Below are positions 25,432 to 35,121 of a DNA stretch of 64,000 bases, piece by piece. Position 1 is the first letter of the stretch; each line of letters starts with the position of its first letter. A program made the position numbers and the translations under genes. Source of the stretch: Methylogaea oryzae. Its GTDB lineage: Bacteria; Pseudomonadota; Gammaproteobacteria; Methylococcales; Methylococcaceae. The stretch covers positions 1,663,501 through 1,727,500 of the forward strand of contig NZ_AP019782.1 of NCBI RefSeq assembly GCF_019669985.1, written 5' to 3'. Below the pieces are notes generated by a model. It saw only the letters and a list, made by a program, of their open reading frames with translations, ran no database searches and was not told the origin of the DNA.

Positions 25432-27437
25432 CCATGCCGCGCCAGTTGTTCCTGCGCTTGTCGCGCCCGCAGATCGACGCCGAGGCGTTGGCGGCGGCGC
25501 GTGAGTTTTTGGCCGCCGGCATTCCCCCTGCCGCCCGCGGGAGAAGCGGCGAGGGGCCGTTCGTCGCACTCCCGGATCTCGACGATGCGCCGCATTTGGC
25601 CACGGCCCTGGGTTGGCATGCCCCTGCCGCGTTGCTGCAATGGGACTGGCTGCGCGACATCGGCCATTCGGCCCGCGGCCACCGGCCCGTCAATGCCTTG
25701 CTGTTCCGGGCCTATCTGGACGCCGTCGGGCTGGACGAGCCGGCCTTGGCCCTGGCGGCCCAGTACCGGGCTTTGTTGAGCGCCGCCGGCGTCCCGGTCC
25801 CCGACGGCGCCGCGTTGGCCGAAGAGGCGTTTCTGGTACCTTGCGCGGCTTTGTCCTTGTCCTGCTTTCCGATGGAGGATTTCGACGCCATTCTCGGCTT
25901 CAGCCAAGCTCATTGCCGCCAGGGGAGCGAATGGCTGGACTGGCTGCAGCGCCAGCTGTCGCGTCACGGCCTGCCCCTGGGGTATGTGCGGCGGCACCGC
26001 GCGTTGCTGCAGCGTTATGCCGAGCGGCTGGACGAGGCCGCCATCGGGGCGGGGCAGGGGGTGGCCGCCGGTTGGGCGCTGTACGAACAGGCCCACCGGG
26101 CCAGCGCGGCGGCTTTGCGTGCCGCCTTGGCGCAGCCGCCGGAGCGGCGGGCCGAGGCGATGTTGCGGGAAAAACTGCCTTACGCCGTCGGCCATCACGG
26201 CGCGATCATGCTGGAGCAGCGCAGCCTGGACGAATGGCTGCGGGCGGGCGATTTGCCGGCCTTGCGGCGGGCTTTGCTCGATTCCCCCTATGTGCGGGCG
26301 GACGCCTTGGACGACAGCCGCTTATTCAAGGCCGCCGAGTTCGGCGGTTCCATGTTCGGGGTGTTCAGCGCGGAAGACTTGGCGCTGCTGCGTTGCTGGC
26401 TGCGGGGCGATGGCGCCGAGCCGCCGGCGCTTGCCGAAACGGCTCCCGGCCGCGACCGCGAACGTCCCGCCGCGCAACGGCGCCGGCGGCCGCTGCTTCC
26501 GGTAGGCGGACCGTCCGCCCGCGAGCTTTATCATCAATTGCTCAACCGCGCGGCCTATCCCGACAGCTTGTCCGTCGCCGCCGGTTACGCCGATAAAGTC
26601 CTGGCGTGGACGCGGCTGGCGGCGCCCCTGCAAAGGGGATTGCGCCGGCGTTTTCCCTACAGCCCGGGCGCCTTCAAGCAGCGGGTGGACGCTATTCACC
26701 GGCGCGAAGTGGAACGTTACCGGCCGTTGCGAGGCCGCCCCAAGCTGCCGCGGGAGATGTACCTGTGGGGTATCGGGCAAATGGCGCCGGCCATTCTGGC
26801 GGACGGTTGCTGGTTGGAGCATGCGGCGGGGAACGAGCCCATGGCGGACGGCGTGCGGCGGCGCTTGTTGCGGACTTTCGCCGACGAAGCCGGCGCCGGC
26901 TGCATCGAGTGGAACCATCCCAACGTCTATCGGCGCTTGCTGGAGAGCCTGGACATGTCGTTCGCCCCGATCGACAGCCAGGCGTTCATCCAAGATAGCC
27001 GTTTGTCCGACTCGGCTTTCGTCATCCCCGCCTATCTGCTGGCCGTGGGCCAATGGCCGGAGTGTTTCTTCCCGGAGTTGCTGGGGCTCAATCTCGCCAT
27101 CGAACTGAGCGGCCTGGGCGCGACCTATATGCATCTGGTGGACGCCCTGCGTTATCACGGCATCGATCCCACCATCGTGCAGCTGCACCTGTCTATCGAC
27201 AACCTGGCTTGCGGCCACGCCGCCTTGGCGCGTGAAGCCGTCGAGCTGTATTTAGAGCGGATGCGCAGCCTGGGCGGGGAGGTGGTTATGCAACCCGCTT
27301 GGGAGCGCGTTTGGAACGGCTATCTGTCCTTGTCCACCGCCAGCCTGCCGTTCGCCCTGTCCGGCCTGAGGCGTTACGGCCGCTGGAAAATCGGTGAAAA
27401 AGCCCGCGGCCTGTGCCATGCTTTGCGCCCGTCCTGA
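25428..27437 (+). CDS. haem-oxygenase-like iron-containing redox enzyme with unknown N-terminal domain
   Basis: 669 residues. It starts ATGACCATG, overlapping the carbamoyltransferase stop. Residues 1 to about 335 are helical and I do not recognise them. An Arg/Pro-rich linker (ERPAAQRRRRPLLP, about 345-360) follows. The C-terminal half matches the iron-containing redox enzyme family (haem-oxygenase fold): IEWNHPNVY gives ExxH, NLAIELSGLG gives a second Glu, and HLSIDNLACGHAALA gives His, Asp and His. Members of this fold activate O2 at one or two non-haem irons for N-oxidation, desaturation or C-C cleavage. I infer a tailoring role on the same molecule as the carbamoyltransferase. The substrate is unknown. 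Confidence 0.78.
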   Translation: MTMPRQLFLRLSRPQIDAEALAAAREFLAAGIPPAARGRSGEGPFVALPDLDDAPHLATALGWHAPAALLQWDWLRDIGHSARGHRPVNALLFRAYLDAVGLDEPALALAAQYRALLSAAGVPVPDGAALAEEAFLVPCAALSLSCFPMEDFDAILGFSQAHCRQGSEWLDWLQRQLSRHGLPLGYVRRHRALLQRYAERLDEAAIGAGQGVAAGWALYEQAHRASAAALRAALAQPPERRAEAMLREKLPYAVGHHGAIMLEQRSLDEWLRAGDLPALRRALLDSPYVRADALDDSRLFKAAEFGGSMFGVFSAEDLALLRCWLRGDGAEPPALAETAPGRDRERPAAQRRRRPLLPVGGPSARELYHQLLNRAAYPDSLSVAAGYADKVLAWTRLAAPLQRGLRRRFPYSPGAFKQRVDAIHRREVERYRPLRGRPKLPREMYLWGIGQMAPAILADGCWLEHAAGNEPMADGVRRRLLRTFADEAGAGCIEWNHPNVYRRLLESLDMSFAPIDSQAFIQDSRLSDSAFVIPAYLLAVGQWPECFFPELLGLNLAIELSGLGATYMHLVDALRYHGIDPTIVQLHLSIDNLACGHAALAREAVELYLERMRSLGGEVVMQPAWERVWNGYLSLSTASLPFALSGLRRYGRWKIGEKARGLCHALRPS

Positions 27438-27457
27438 TTCCAACCAACCGGTTACCC

Positions 27458-27778
27458 ATGCGCCAATTGAGCCCCGTTGAATTGAAAGCGTTTTGCGAGC
27501 AGGCCGAAACGCCGCCGCTGTTGCTGGATGTGCGCGAACCCCACGAATTCGCTTATTGCCGTCTGGAAGGCAGCCTGCACATTCCCATGAATCAGGTGCC
27601 GGCCCGCTTGAACGAACTGGATCCGCAGCGCGACATCGTGGTGATTTGCCACCACGGCGTACGCAGCCTGCAAGTGGCCCGTTATCTGGAGGCACAGGGT
27701 TACAACCGGGTCATCAACCTGGAGGGCGGCGTGGACGCCTGGGCCATGGACGTGGACGCCGACTTGCCGAGATATTGA
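27458..27778 (+). CDS. rhodanese-domain sulfurtransferase
   Basis: 106 residues, a single rhodanese domain: [23 protein letters not shown], then the active-site loop ICHHGVRS with the persulfide-forming cysteine, and a C-terminal NLEGGVDAW. The start is ATG at 27458 (MRQLSPVEL); an earlier in-frame ATG would overlap the upstream gene. It shares one base with the dtd start (TGATG). Small rhodaneses carry sulfane sulfur to tRNA or cofactor enzymes, and the acceptor here is unknown. Confidence 0.9.
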   Translation: MRQLSPVELKAFCEQAETPPLLLDVREPHEFAYCRLEGSLHIPMNQVPARLNELDPQRDIVVICHHGVRSLQVARYLEAQGYNRVINLEGGVDAWAMDVDADLPRY

Positions 27779-28233
27779 TGATCGCTTTGATCCAGCGCGT
27801 CACGGAAGCCAGCGTTCGCGTGGACGGCGAAACGGTCGGCGCCATCGGGCGGGGCATCCTGGCCCTGGTGGCGGTGGAAAAAGGCGATACGGAGAAGGAA
27901 GCGCGGCGCCTGGCGGAGAAGCTGCTGGCCTACCGGATTTTCCCCGACGCCGAGGATCGCATGAACCTCAGCGTTAAGGACATCGGCGGCGAACTGCTGC
28001 TGGTGTCGCAATTCACCCTGGCCGCCGACACCCGCTCCGGCAGCCGTCCCAGTTTCACCCCGGCCGCCGCGCCGGAGGAAGGGCGGCGCTTGTTCGACTA
28101 TTTCGTGGAGCAGGCGCGCGGCAGCCGACTCCGCATCGCTACCGGCCGCTTCGGCGCCGACATGCGGGTGGCGCTGGTCAACGACGGGCCGGTCACGTTC
28201 AATCTGCGCGTGGCTCCGGTGATCGCCGGCTAG
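27778..28233 (+). CDS. dtd: D-aminoacyl-tRNA deacylase
   Basis: 151 residues, full family length. Signature motifs are [17 protein letters not shown] (SQxT catalytic threonine) and NDGPVTF (the Gly-cisPro motif that rejects L-amino acids). It hydrolyses D-amino acids, and glycine, wrongly attached to tRNA. Translation start overlaps the rhodanese stop. The gene converges with the diguanylate cyclase at 28230, overlapping it by four bases. Confidence 0.95.
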   Translation: MIALIQRVTEASVRVDGETVGAIGRGILALVAVEKGDTEKEARRLAEKLLAYRIFPDAEDRMNLSVKDIGGELLLVSQFTLAADTRSGSRPSFTPAAAPEEGRRLFDYFVEQARGSRLRIATGRFGADMRVALVNDGPVTFNLRVAPVIAG

Positions 28234-29789
28234 AGGCTCAGCGCGACGGACGCTTCCGTCTCTTCCGCCGCGGCGGTTGCGGCGAATGCCGCTGTGGCGC
28301 TGGGCGCAACGCCGCTGCGTTCGCGTTTGCGGCGCAGCTTCATTTCGTACATTTTCTGGTCGGCCGCCTTCATCAGGCTGTCCACCGTGCCGCCTTCGGC
28401 GGGAAACAGCGTCACGCCGATGGAGGCGGCGACGGGCCGGGGGCGGCCGTCCAGCAGCATGGGCCGGGCGAGGGCGTCCTGGATTTTTTGCAGGGCGACG
28501 CCGGCCTTGGCCGCGCCGCCCACATCCGGCAAAAGCACGGTGAATTCGTCCCCGCCGATGCGCGCCACGGTATCGGATTGGCGCACGGCTTCCAACAAGC
28601 GATTGGCAACCTCGCACAGGTACTGGTCGCCGGCGTCGTGCCCCAGCTCGTCGTTGATGATCTTGAAATCGTCCAGGTCTATGAACATCAATGCGCCGCC
28701 AATGCCGCTACGTCCGGCCTGAGCCAGGCAGACTTCCAGCCGGTCGTAAAACAGCCGGCGGCCGGGAATGCCGGTGAGCGCGTCGAAATTGGCCAGTTGC
28801 CACAGCTCGTCCTCCAGCCGCTTGTTCTCGCTGATGTCCCGCACCGCTCCCTCGACCCCGGCGATGTTGCCCTCCTTGTCCCGATACAGGTGGGCGTTGG
28901 TGGCGGTCCAGATGGCGCTTCCGTTCCGGTGCCGAAATTCGGCCCGATGGCCGGCGGCGCCGCTGCCGGTGGAGCCGGCGAGTTCATCCAGGAGTTTCGG
29001 GTAGCCTTGGGCGTCGGCGTACAAGTCGCCCAGCTGCATGCCGACCACCGTTTCCGGGGCGTAGCCCAGCAGCTGTTCGATGGAAGGCGACACGTAAGTG
29101 ATGCGGCCGTCCAGATCGGTTTGGTAAAGCACATCCTGGAGACTGTCCAGAATCAGGCGGTATTTATGCTCGGATTGCGCCAGGCTTTCCGCCAGCTTTT
29201 CGTTTTCCAGTCCATAGCGGCGGCTGTCGTTGAATGAGGCGTGATTGCGCCGTGCGGTGATGCACATGGCGATGCCGTAAACGAGGCTCAGCGCCGCCAT
29301 GACGCTGTAGATTTCGCCGCCCTTGCCGGCGAAGTGGATGGCCAGCAGCAACATGACCGGAACGATAAAGGCTTCGCTGGCCCAGGGGACGACGCTGTAG
29401 GCCGTTGTCACGGAAGAGGTCAGCGCCAACAAGACCAGGATGAACAGCATTTCCAAGGTAAATACGCCCGGCAGTATCAGGGTGCCGAGTCCCCAGCCGA
29501 CGCCGGAGGCGAAAGTGGTCAGCAGGAAGAGATTTTTCCAGAGCCGCAGCCCGGGCGCCGGCGTGTCGGACGGAAGGCGGCGGTAACTGCGCACCAGGGC
29601 CATGCGCAAGACGTACAGACCCAGGTTGGCGCCGGTCCACAGACTCCAACCCGCGGAGGGGGAGGCCTGGGACGCCAATACGTAGGAGATGGCGAGGAAG
29701 CAGATCAGCGAGCCGAAAAACGCCATGTCGCAGTTGCGGAACAACTGCTTGATTTGTTCCGTTTCCAGACGGCTCTGCAGGCTTGGCAT
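28230..29789 (-). CDS. membrane-bound PAS-GGDEF diguanylate cyclase
   Basis: 519 residues. Six hydrophobic helices form residues 20-185, a short coiled segment follows, then a PAS domain with PAC ([26 protein letters not shown] through [17 protein letters not shown]), then an active GGDEF domain. The active loop is [12 protein letters not shown] and [14 protein letters not shown] supplies the metal-binding Asp. The I-site RxxD preceding the loop is not obvious (RQSD four residues before [10 protein letters not shown] is a candidate). It makes c-di-GMP in response to a redox or ligand signal. Transcribed alone on the minus strand. Confidence 0.93.
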   Translation of the reverse strand: MPSLQSRLETEQIKQLFRNCDMAFFGSLICFLAISYVLASQASPSAGWSLWTGANLGLYVLRMALVRSYRRLPSDTPAPGLRLWKNLFLLTTFASGVGWGLGTLILPGVFTLEMLFILVLLALTSSVTTAYSVVPWASEAFIVPVMLLLAIHFAGKGGEIYSVMAALSLVYGIAMCITARRNHASFNDSRRYGLENEKLAESLAQSEHKYRLILDSLQDVLYQTDLDGRITYVSPSIEQLLGYAPETVVGMQLGDLYADAQGYPKLLDELAGSTGSGAAGHRAEFRHRNGSAIWTATNAHLYRDKEGNIAGVEGAVRDISENKRLEDELWQLANFDALTGIPGRRLFYDRLEVCLAQAGRSGIGGALMFIDLDDFKIINDELGHDAGDQYLCEVANRLLEAVRQSDTVARIGGDEFTVLLPDVGGAAKAGVALQKIQDALARPMLLDGRPRPVAASIGVTLFPAEGGTVDSLMKAADQKMYEMKLRRKRERSGVAPSATAAFAATAAAEETEASVALSL

Positions 29790-29898
29790 GGGCTGGGGAC
29801 TAGCGGTATTGCGTACCTGTCGGATACGCTCGATGCCAGCCCTGGCTGCCGATTTCCCGTCCCCGTAGAAATCGGCACTTCGTCACATTACTTTAGGC

Positions 29899-31209
29899 TT
29901 ATTTAAGCGTTTCCATGCGAATGCGTTTGACCGGAGCGGTCACGGTGGCTAGCGCCTCGATTTCGCGGATGGCCGCGTTCATTTCCCGTTCCGCCACTTT
30001 ATGGGTGAGCAAAATCACCGGCAGGCTGCTGGCGCCTTCGGCCGGCTCTTTTTGGATCAGCGCTTCGATGCTGATGCGATGGCTGGCCAGGATGCGGGTC
30101 ACGTCCGCCAGCACGCCGGGCTTGTCCTCGGCGGACAGGCGCAGGTAGTAGGAGGTCTCGATGTCGTCCACCGGCAGCACCGGAATGTCGGAAATGGCGT
30201 CCGGCTGGAAGGCCAGGTGCGGCACGCGGTTTTCCGGGTCGGAGGTCAGCGCGCGCACCACGTCGACGATGTCCGCCACCACCGACGAGGCCGTCGGTTC
30301 GGCGCCGGCGCCGGCGCCGTAAGACAGGATCGGTCCCACCGCGTCGCCTTTCACCAGGATGGCGTTCATCACGCCGTCCACGTTGGCGATGAGGCGCTTG
30401 GCCGGGATCAGGGTCGGATGCACGCGCAGCTCGATGCCCTTGTCGGCGCGGCGGGCGATGCCCAGCAATTTGATGCGGTAGCCCAGTTGTTCCGCGTAGG
30501 ACACGTCTTCCGGCGTGATGCCGCTGATGCCTTCCGTGTAAACCTTGGGGAATTGCAGCGGAATACCGAAAGCGATGGAGGCGAGGATGGTCAGCTTGTG
30601 GCCGGCGTCGATGCCTTCCACGTCGAATGTGGGGTCGGCCTCGGCGTATCCCAGGGCCTGGGCTTCCTTCAGCACGTCGGCGAAGGCGCGGCCCTTGTCG
30701 CGCATTTCCGTCAGGATGAAGTTGCTGGTGCCGTTGATGATGCCGGCCAGCCATTCCACCCGGTTGCCCGACAGGCCTTCGCGCAGGGTCTTGATGATGG
30801 GGATGCCGCCCGCCACCGCCGCTTCGAACGCCACCATGCGGCCGTATTTATGCGCCTGGGCGAAGATTTCGTTGCCGTGCAGGGCGATCAGCGCCTTGTT
30901 GGCGGTGACCACGTGCTTGCCGTTTTCCAAGGCCTTCAACACCAGCTCCTTGGCCGGCGACACGCCGCCGATCAGCTCGACGATGATGTCCAGGTTGGGG
31001 TCTTCCACCACCGCGAAGGGATCGGTGGTGAGGGTGATGCCGTGGGTGTCGCAAATACGCGGCTGGGTCAGGTCGCGCGCCGAGGCGGAGCAGATTTGGA
31101 TATCGCGGCCCGCGCGGCGGGTGATTTCACTGGCGTTGCGCTTGAGCACGTTGACGGTGCCGCCGCCGACGGTCCCCAGTCCCAATAAGCCGACTTTTAC
31201 CGGTTTCAA
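29899..31209 (-). CDS. hom: homoserine dehydrogenase
   Basis: 436 residues. The NAD(P) motif GLGTVGGGTVNVL is at the N-terminus, GIINGTSNFILTEM carries the family signature with the catalytic Lys/Asp region after it, and a C-terminal ACT domain (YYLRLSAEDKPGVLADVTRIL) probably mediates threonine feedback. It reduces aspartate semialdehyde to homoserine for threonine and methionine. The start is a TTG at 31209 with GAGGGG seven bases upstream, not an ATG. It follows the aminotransferase by 24 bases, so the two genes form an operon. Confidence 0.96.
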   Translation of the reverse strand: MKPVKVGLLGLGTVGGGTVNVLKRNASEITRRAGRDIQICSASARDLTQPRICDTHGITLTTDPFAVVEDPNLDIIVELIGGVSPAKELVLKALENGKHVVTANKALIALHGNEIFAQAHKYGRMVAFEAAVAGGIPIIKTLREGLSGNRVEWLAGIINGTSNFILTEMRDKGRAFADVLKEAQALGYAEADPTFDVEGIDAGHKLTILASIAFGIPLQFPKVYTEGISGITPEDVSYAEQLGYRIKLLGIARRADKGIELRVHPTLIPAKRLIANVDGVMNAILVKGDAVGPILSYGAGAGAEPTASSVVADIVDVVRALTSDPENRVPHLAFQPDAISDIPVLPVDDIETSYYLRLSAEDKPGVLADVTRILASHRISIEALIQKEPAEGASSLPVILLTHKVAEREMNAAIREIEALATVTAPVKRIRMETLK

Positions 31210-31233
31210 TGTGTGTCCCCTCGTATTTTTGTG

Positions 31234-32418
31234 TCAGACCGCGTGGTCTTTGCGGAACATTTGTTTGATGCCGCGCATGGCTTGGCGCGTGCGGTGTTCG
31301 TTTTCGATCAGGCCGAAGCGCACGTGGGTGTCGCCGTACTCGCCGAAGCCGATGCCCGGTGCCACGGCCACTTTCGCGTCCAACAGCAGTTTTTTCGAAA
31401 AATCCAGTGAGTTCAGATGTTTGTACTGCTCCGGGATGGGCGCCCAGACGAACATGGTGGCCTTGGGGCGTTCCACTTCCCAGCCGGCGGCGTCCAGGCC
31501 GTCGCACAGGGCGTCGCGGCGCTTACGGTAGACTTCGCAGATCTCACCGACGCAGTCCTGCGGGCCTTCCAGGGCGGCGATGGCGGCCACCTGGATGGGG
31601 GTGAAGGTGCCGTAGTCCAGATAGGACTTGATGCGCGCCAGCGCCGCCACCAGTTCCCGGTTGCCGCACATGAAGCCGACGCGCCAGCCGGGCATGTTGT
31701 AACTTTTGGACAGCGTGAAGAATTCCACCGCCACGTCCGCCGCGCCGGGTACTTGCAGGATGGAGGGCGCGACGTAACCGTCGAAGACGATGTCGGCGTA
31801 GGCCAGGTCGTGCACCACCCAAATTTTGTATTCGCGGGCGATTTCGATGACCTTTTCGAAGAAATCCAACTCCACGCATTGCGCGGTGGGATTGGCCGGG
31901 AAGTTGAGGATCAGCATCTTCGGCGTCGGCCAGGAATTCTTAATGGCCTGTTCCAGCTCGGCGAAAAAATCGCCGCCCGGCACCATGGGCACGTGGCGCA
32001 CGTCGGCGCCGGCCAGGACGATGCCGTAGGGATGGATAGGGTAGGCCGGGTTGGGCACCAGCACCGTGTCGCCGGGGCCGCAGGTGGCCAGCGCCAAGTG
32101 GGCCAGGCCTTCCTTGGAGCCGATGGTGACGATGGCTTGGGAATCCGGGCACAGTTCCACCTGGTAGCGCCGCTGGTACCAGTCGCAGATGGCCTTGCGC
32201 AGGCGCGGAATGCCCTTGGATACCGAGTAGCGGTGGGTGTCGCCGCGGTGGACGGTTTCGATGAGCTTGTCGACGATGTGCTGGGGCGTGGGGCGGTCCG
32301 GGTTGCCCATGCCGAAGTCGATGATGTCCTCGCCCCTTGCCCTTTCCTTGGCCTTCAGGTCGTTGACGATGTTGAAGACGTAAGGCGGCAACCGCTTGAT
32401 TCTTTGGAACTCTTGCAT
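31234..32418 (-). CDS. alaC: PLP-dependent aminotransferase, AlaC-type
   Basis: 394 residues, fold type I. The PLP lysine lies in [26 protein letters not shown] and [12 protein letters not shown] hold the Asn and Asp/Tyr contacts to the cofactor. The N-terminal [18 protein letters not shown] is characteristic of AlaC, the glutamate-pyruvate transaminase group often placed upstream of hom. It probably interconverts alanine and pyruvate; an aspartate-type activity feeding the hom pathway cannot be ruled out. Confidence 0.88.
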   Translation of the reverse strand: MQEFQRIKRLPPYVFNIVNDLKAKERARGEDIIDFGMGNPDRPTPQHIVDKLIETVHRGDTHRYSVSKGIPRLRKAICDWYQRRYQVELCPDSQAIVTIGSKEGLAHLALATCGPGDTVLVPNPAYPIHPYGIVLAGADVRHVPMVPGGDFFAELEQAIKNSWPTPKMLILNFPANPTAQCVELDFFEKVIEIAREYKIWVVHDLAYADIVFDGYVAPSILQVPGAADVAVEFFTLSKSYNMPGWRVGFMCGNRELVAALARIKSYLDYGTFTPIQVAAIAALEGPQDCVGEICEVYRKRRDALCDGLDAAGWEVERPKATMFVWAPIPEQYKHLNSLDFSKKLLLDAKVAVAPGIGFGEYGDTHVRFGLIENEHRTRQAMRGIKQMFRKDHAV

Positions 32419-32627
32419 TCAGCGCTCGTTGGGCAGGGTGGCTAATCCGGCGCGCCGTCCGAAGGGCGCCGAAGCTGATAAAGCGTGCAATTAAAGCACA
32501 ATCGACGGCGGCTTGTTAACTGGCAGGCCGAGCGAGGGCGGGGCCGGCTCGCCGTTTTTCGCGGGCGCGGCCGCTGCGTCGGGTTCGGCCGGCGCGACGG
32601 CAAGGTGCGCGGTTAGTGCTTATCGAC

Positions 32628-32665
32628 GAAAAAGGCCGTTGGGAAGCGGCGCTCCCCAACGGCCT
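32628..32665 (-). terminator. intrinsic terminator of the di-heme peroxidase gene
   Basis: A perfect 11-bp stem (32633-32643 with 32655-32665) is followed on the minus strand by five T residues. It lies 34 bases after the peroxidase stop. Confidence 0.85.
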
Positions 32666-32698
32666 GGTTTCGATCAGCCCGGATGTCGGGCCGCCCGC

Positions 32699-33730
32699 TT
32701 ATTCGAACGGGAAGGTGTGGCCGGGCGTGCCGGGCAGGCGCGGCATGTCCTGGCGGGGGAATTCGCCGCTCAGGGCTTCCAGGAAGGCGGTGATGTCGCC
32801 CACCTGCTTGTCGTCCAGGGTCTTGCCCAATTGCAGCTTGGCCATGACGCGCACCGCTTCGTCCAGCGTCTTGACGGCGCCGTTGTGGAAGTAAGGGGCA
32901 GTCAGGGCGATGTTGCGCAGGGTCGGCACCTTGAACATGTGCTTGTCGGCGTCGTTCTTGGTTACCTGGGCGCGGCCGGTGTCGGCGGTGAATTTATATT
33001 TGGCGTCGATGTCGGCGTCTTGCTGGGCCGGGAACATCATGTAGAAGCCTTGGCCTTGCGGCAGGGACGGGCCGTTGAAGGCCGGGCCGCTGTGGCAGTG
33101 GCTGCAACCTACTTCGGCGAAGGTGTTCATGCCGCGCACCTGCTGGTCGGTGAGGGCGCTCTTGTCGCCTTTCACGTAGCGGTCGTAGGGGCTGTTGGGG
33201 GTGATGAGGGTGCGCTCGTAGGCGGCGATGGCCTGCACCACTTTTTCCTGGTTGATTTCTTCGCTGCCGAAGGCGGCCTTGAAGGACGGCTTGTAGCCGG
33301 GGATCTGGTTCAGCACGCGGATGGCGTCGTCCCAGCTCTTCATGCCCATTTCGATGGGGTTGGTGACCGGGCCTTTGGCTTGGGCTTCAAGGCTGTCGGC
33401 GCGGCCGTCCCAGAACTGCACGGAGTTGAAGGCGGAGTTCCACACGGTGGGGGCGCTGCGGCCGCCCACTTGGCCGCGGATGCCGACGGAGCCGGCGCGG
33501 TTGTCTTCACCGCCGGCCATTACGTTGTGGCAGGAAGCGCAGGCCACGGTGCCGGACGCCGACAGGCGCGGATCGTGATAGAGCATTTTGCCCAAGAATA
33601 CTTTGGCGCCGGTGGTGGGGTTGTTGGCCGGGGACGGCGCGGCATCGGGCAGCGCTTGCCAATCGCTGGCGGCGCCGGCGGCCGTGGCGCCGGTCAGCAG
33701 CAGCACGGAAATCATCGAACGAATTTTCAT
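32699..33730 (-). CDS. di-heme cytochrome c peroxidase
   Basis: 343 residues from the ATG at 33730, which has AGGAGG a few bases upstream. A signal peptide (MKIRSMISVLLLTGATAAGAAS) leads to the periplasm. Two haem sites, CASCH and CSHCH, carry the peroxidatic and electron-transfer haems, and NPIEMGM, FWDGRADSLE and HMFKVPTLRN are typical of bacterial CcpA. The enzyme reduces H2O2 to water with electrons from small c-type cytochromes or pseudoazurin. Both candidate donors are encoded directly upstream on the same strand. Confidence 0.95.
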   Translation of the reverse strand: MKIRSMISVLLLTGATAAGAASDWQALPDAAPSPANNPTTGAKVFLGKMLYHDPRLSASGTVACASCHNVMAGGEDNRAGSVGIRGQVGGRSAPTVWNSAFNSVQFWDGRADSLEAQAKGPVTNPIEMGMKSWDDAIRVLNQIPGYKPSFKAAFGSEEINQEKVVQAIAAYERTLITPNSPYDRYVKGDKSALTDQQVRGMNTFAEVGCSHCHSGPAFNGPSLPQGQGFYMMFPAQQDADIDAKYKFTADTGRAQVTKNDADKHMFKVPTLRNIALTAPYFHNGAVKTLDEAVRVMAKLQLGKTLDDKQVGDITAFLEALSGEFPRQDMPRLPGTPGHTFPFE

Positions 33731-33887
33731 GGGTTCCTCCTCAACGAATTTTTGCGGGATGTGAGCTTGCGGAACAGCCCGGTCCTGGGCTCGCATTGTT
33801 ATTGTGAAGCTTGGACGTGGCTTTATAGTGAAATCGGCCTGGGAATGCAACCGCTAAGCGCCGGCCGCGGCTGGGGGCGGGCATAAA

Positions 33888-33925
33888 CGAAAGCAGGGCC
33901 GGATGGCGATCCGGCCCTGCTTTCG
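33888..33925 (-). terminator. 17-bp intrinsic terminator after the pseudoazurin gene
   Basis: A perfect 17-bp stem (33888-33904 with 33909-33925, loop of four) starts 18 bases after the pseudoazurin stop on the minus strand, with CGTTTAT after it. Its length suggests it efficiently separates this gene from the peroxidase gene. Confidence 0.85.
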
Positions 33926-33943
33926 GCGATCCGCGCTCGGGAA

Positions 33944-34378
33944 TTACAAGCCGTGCTTGGGCAGTTCTTCCTTCACTTGGCCCAAGACTTTCTTCAGTTC
34001 GCCCGAAGCCGATTCCAGCATCTTGTCGATGGTGGCGGCGGCGTTGGCCGGCTTGCCGATCACCGCTACGCCGGCCATGCGCGCGCCGATGTGCGGCGGG
34101 CACTTGTAGACGTAAATGCCTTCTTTGACGGCGTTGTAGTCGTAATCGGCGCCCATGTCGGATTTCATGGGGGCGGCGCCTTCCGGAATCATTCCGGGAT
34201 AGGACTCGACGAAGTGGGAGGCCATGTTGCGGAAGGCCAGCGTGTCGCCCACGTTGGCGAAAACCACGGCGGGGGCGAATGCGACGCCGGCGCCTTTGAT
34301 TTCGACGCTGGCGGCGAAGGCGTTGGAAGATGCGAGCGCTACCACGCCGGCCAAGCCGGCCAGTACTTTTTTCATCAT
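33944..34378 (-). CDS. pseudoazurin (type 1 blue copper protein)
   Basis: About 144 residues with a signal peptide (MMKKVLAGLAGVVALASSNAFAAS). The mature part matches pseudoazurin: GDTLAF, then SHFVESYPGMIPEGA with the first copper histidine, and YKCPPHIGARM with the Cys, His and Met ligands. It carries electrons in the periplasm to di-heme peroxidase or copper nitrite reductase. The start is placed at ATG 34378, with GAGG eight bases upstream; ATG 34384 is only a few bases from it. Both neighbours are redox genes, and each has its own terminator. Confidence 0.92.
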   Translation of the reverse strand: MMKKVLAGLAGVVALASSNAFAASVEIKGAGVAFAPAVVFANVGDTLAFRNMASHFVESYPGMIPEGAAPMKSDMGADYDYNAVKEGIYVYKCPPHIGARMAGVAVIGKPANAAATIDKMLESASGELKKVLGQVKEELPKHGL

Positions 34379-34576
34379 GTGCATAACCTCAACATATTGG
34401 ATTTATGGAGTGTATGGTTGCCGACGGCTTCGTCGGCGGGCTTCCCGTCGGCGGCGCACGGCGCTAACCGGACATTCGCCGGCAGGATTCGCCCAGGACT
34501 ATTTTATACGAGGCTTTTTCGGCGGACATCGGGAAGAGTTCCCGAGCGGGGCGGGGAGGCGGGGAAACCAAACGAA

Positions 34577-34601
34577 AACGCCGGGCACTGGGCCCGGCGT
34601 T
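34577..34601 (-). terminator. intrinsic terminator after cytochrome c gene
   Basis: A 10-bp stem (AACGCCGGGC, 34577-34586, with GCCCGGCGTT, 34592-34601) is followed on the minus strand by a T-rich tail (CGTTTTCGTTTGG overlaps the stem end). It lies 34 bases after the cytochrome stop. Confidence 0.8.
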
Positions 34602-34635
34602 CAAGACAGCGAAGCGTGCGGGACGCTCCCTGGTC

Positions 34636-34980
34636 TTACTTGCCTTTCTTCAGGTAGGCGATCAGCGCGTCGACAGCCTGGTCTTCGGTCAGGTTGGCGC
34701 TCTTGACGAACGGCAGGTTCATCACGCCGGCAGCCAGGATCGGCGGCATGCCCGCGCGGCCCTTTTCCATTACCGTCTTGAATTCGTCGCGGGACAGCTT
34801 CTTCACGCTTTCGAACAGGTTCGGGTTGGATGCGGAGTCATGGCACTTGCCGCAGCCGCTGCCCAGTGCGCGCTGATAGATTTTTTCACCGATTGCTGCG
34901 TCACCTTCAGCCATCGCGGCGCCGGCAAACATCACACCGGAAGCCAGGATCACGCCCTTCAGGCATTGTGCGAATTTCAT
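34636..34980 (-). CDS. small class I cytochrome c
   Basis: 114 residues. The start at ATG 34980 gives a clean signal peptide (MKFAQCLKGVILASGVMFAGAAMAEG), with GGTG nine bases upstream. One haem-binding CGKCH, then MEKGRAGMPPI with the likely axial methionine, and a short length close to cytochrome c5. It is a periplasmic electron carrier. The spacing and terminators suggest its own transcription unit next to pseudoazurin and the peroxidase. Confidence 0.9.
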   Translation of the reverse strand: MKFAQCLKGVILASGVMFAGAAMAEGDAAIGEKIYQRALGSGCGKCHDSASNPNLFESVKKLSRDEFKTVMEKGRAGMPPILAAGVMNLPFVKSANLTEDQAVDALIAYLKKGK

Positions 34981-35121
34981 TGTTATTACACCTTTCAAAG
35001 TGAAACGGGTTATGGTTGCGACTGTCCGGTACGTATCCCTGCCCACTGGAGCGGGTATCCGACCGACACGCTCGCCGGAAATTATTTCAGATTAATAGCA
35101 TCCCGGCAAACCGGCGTCGCT

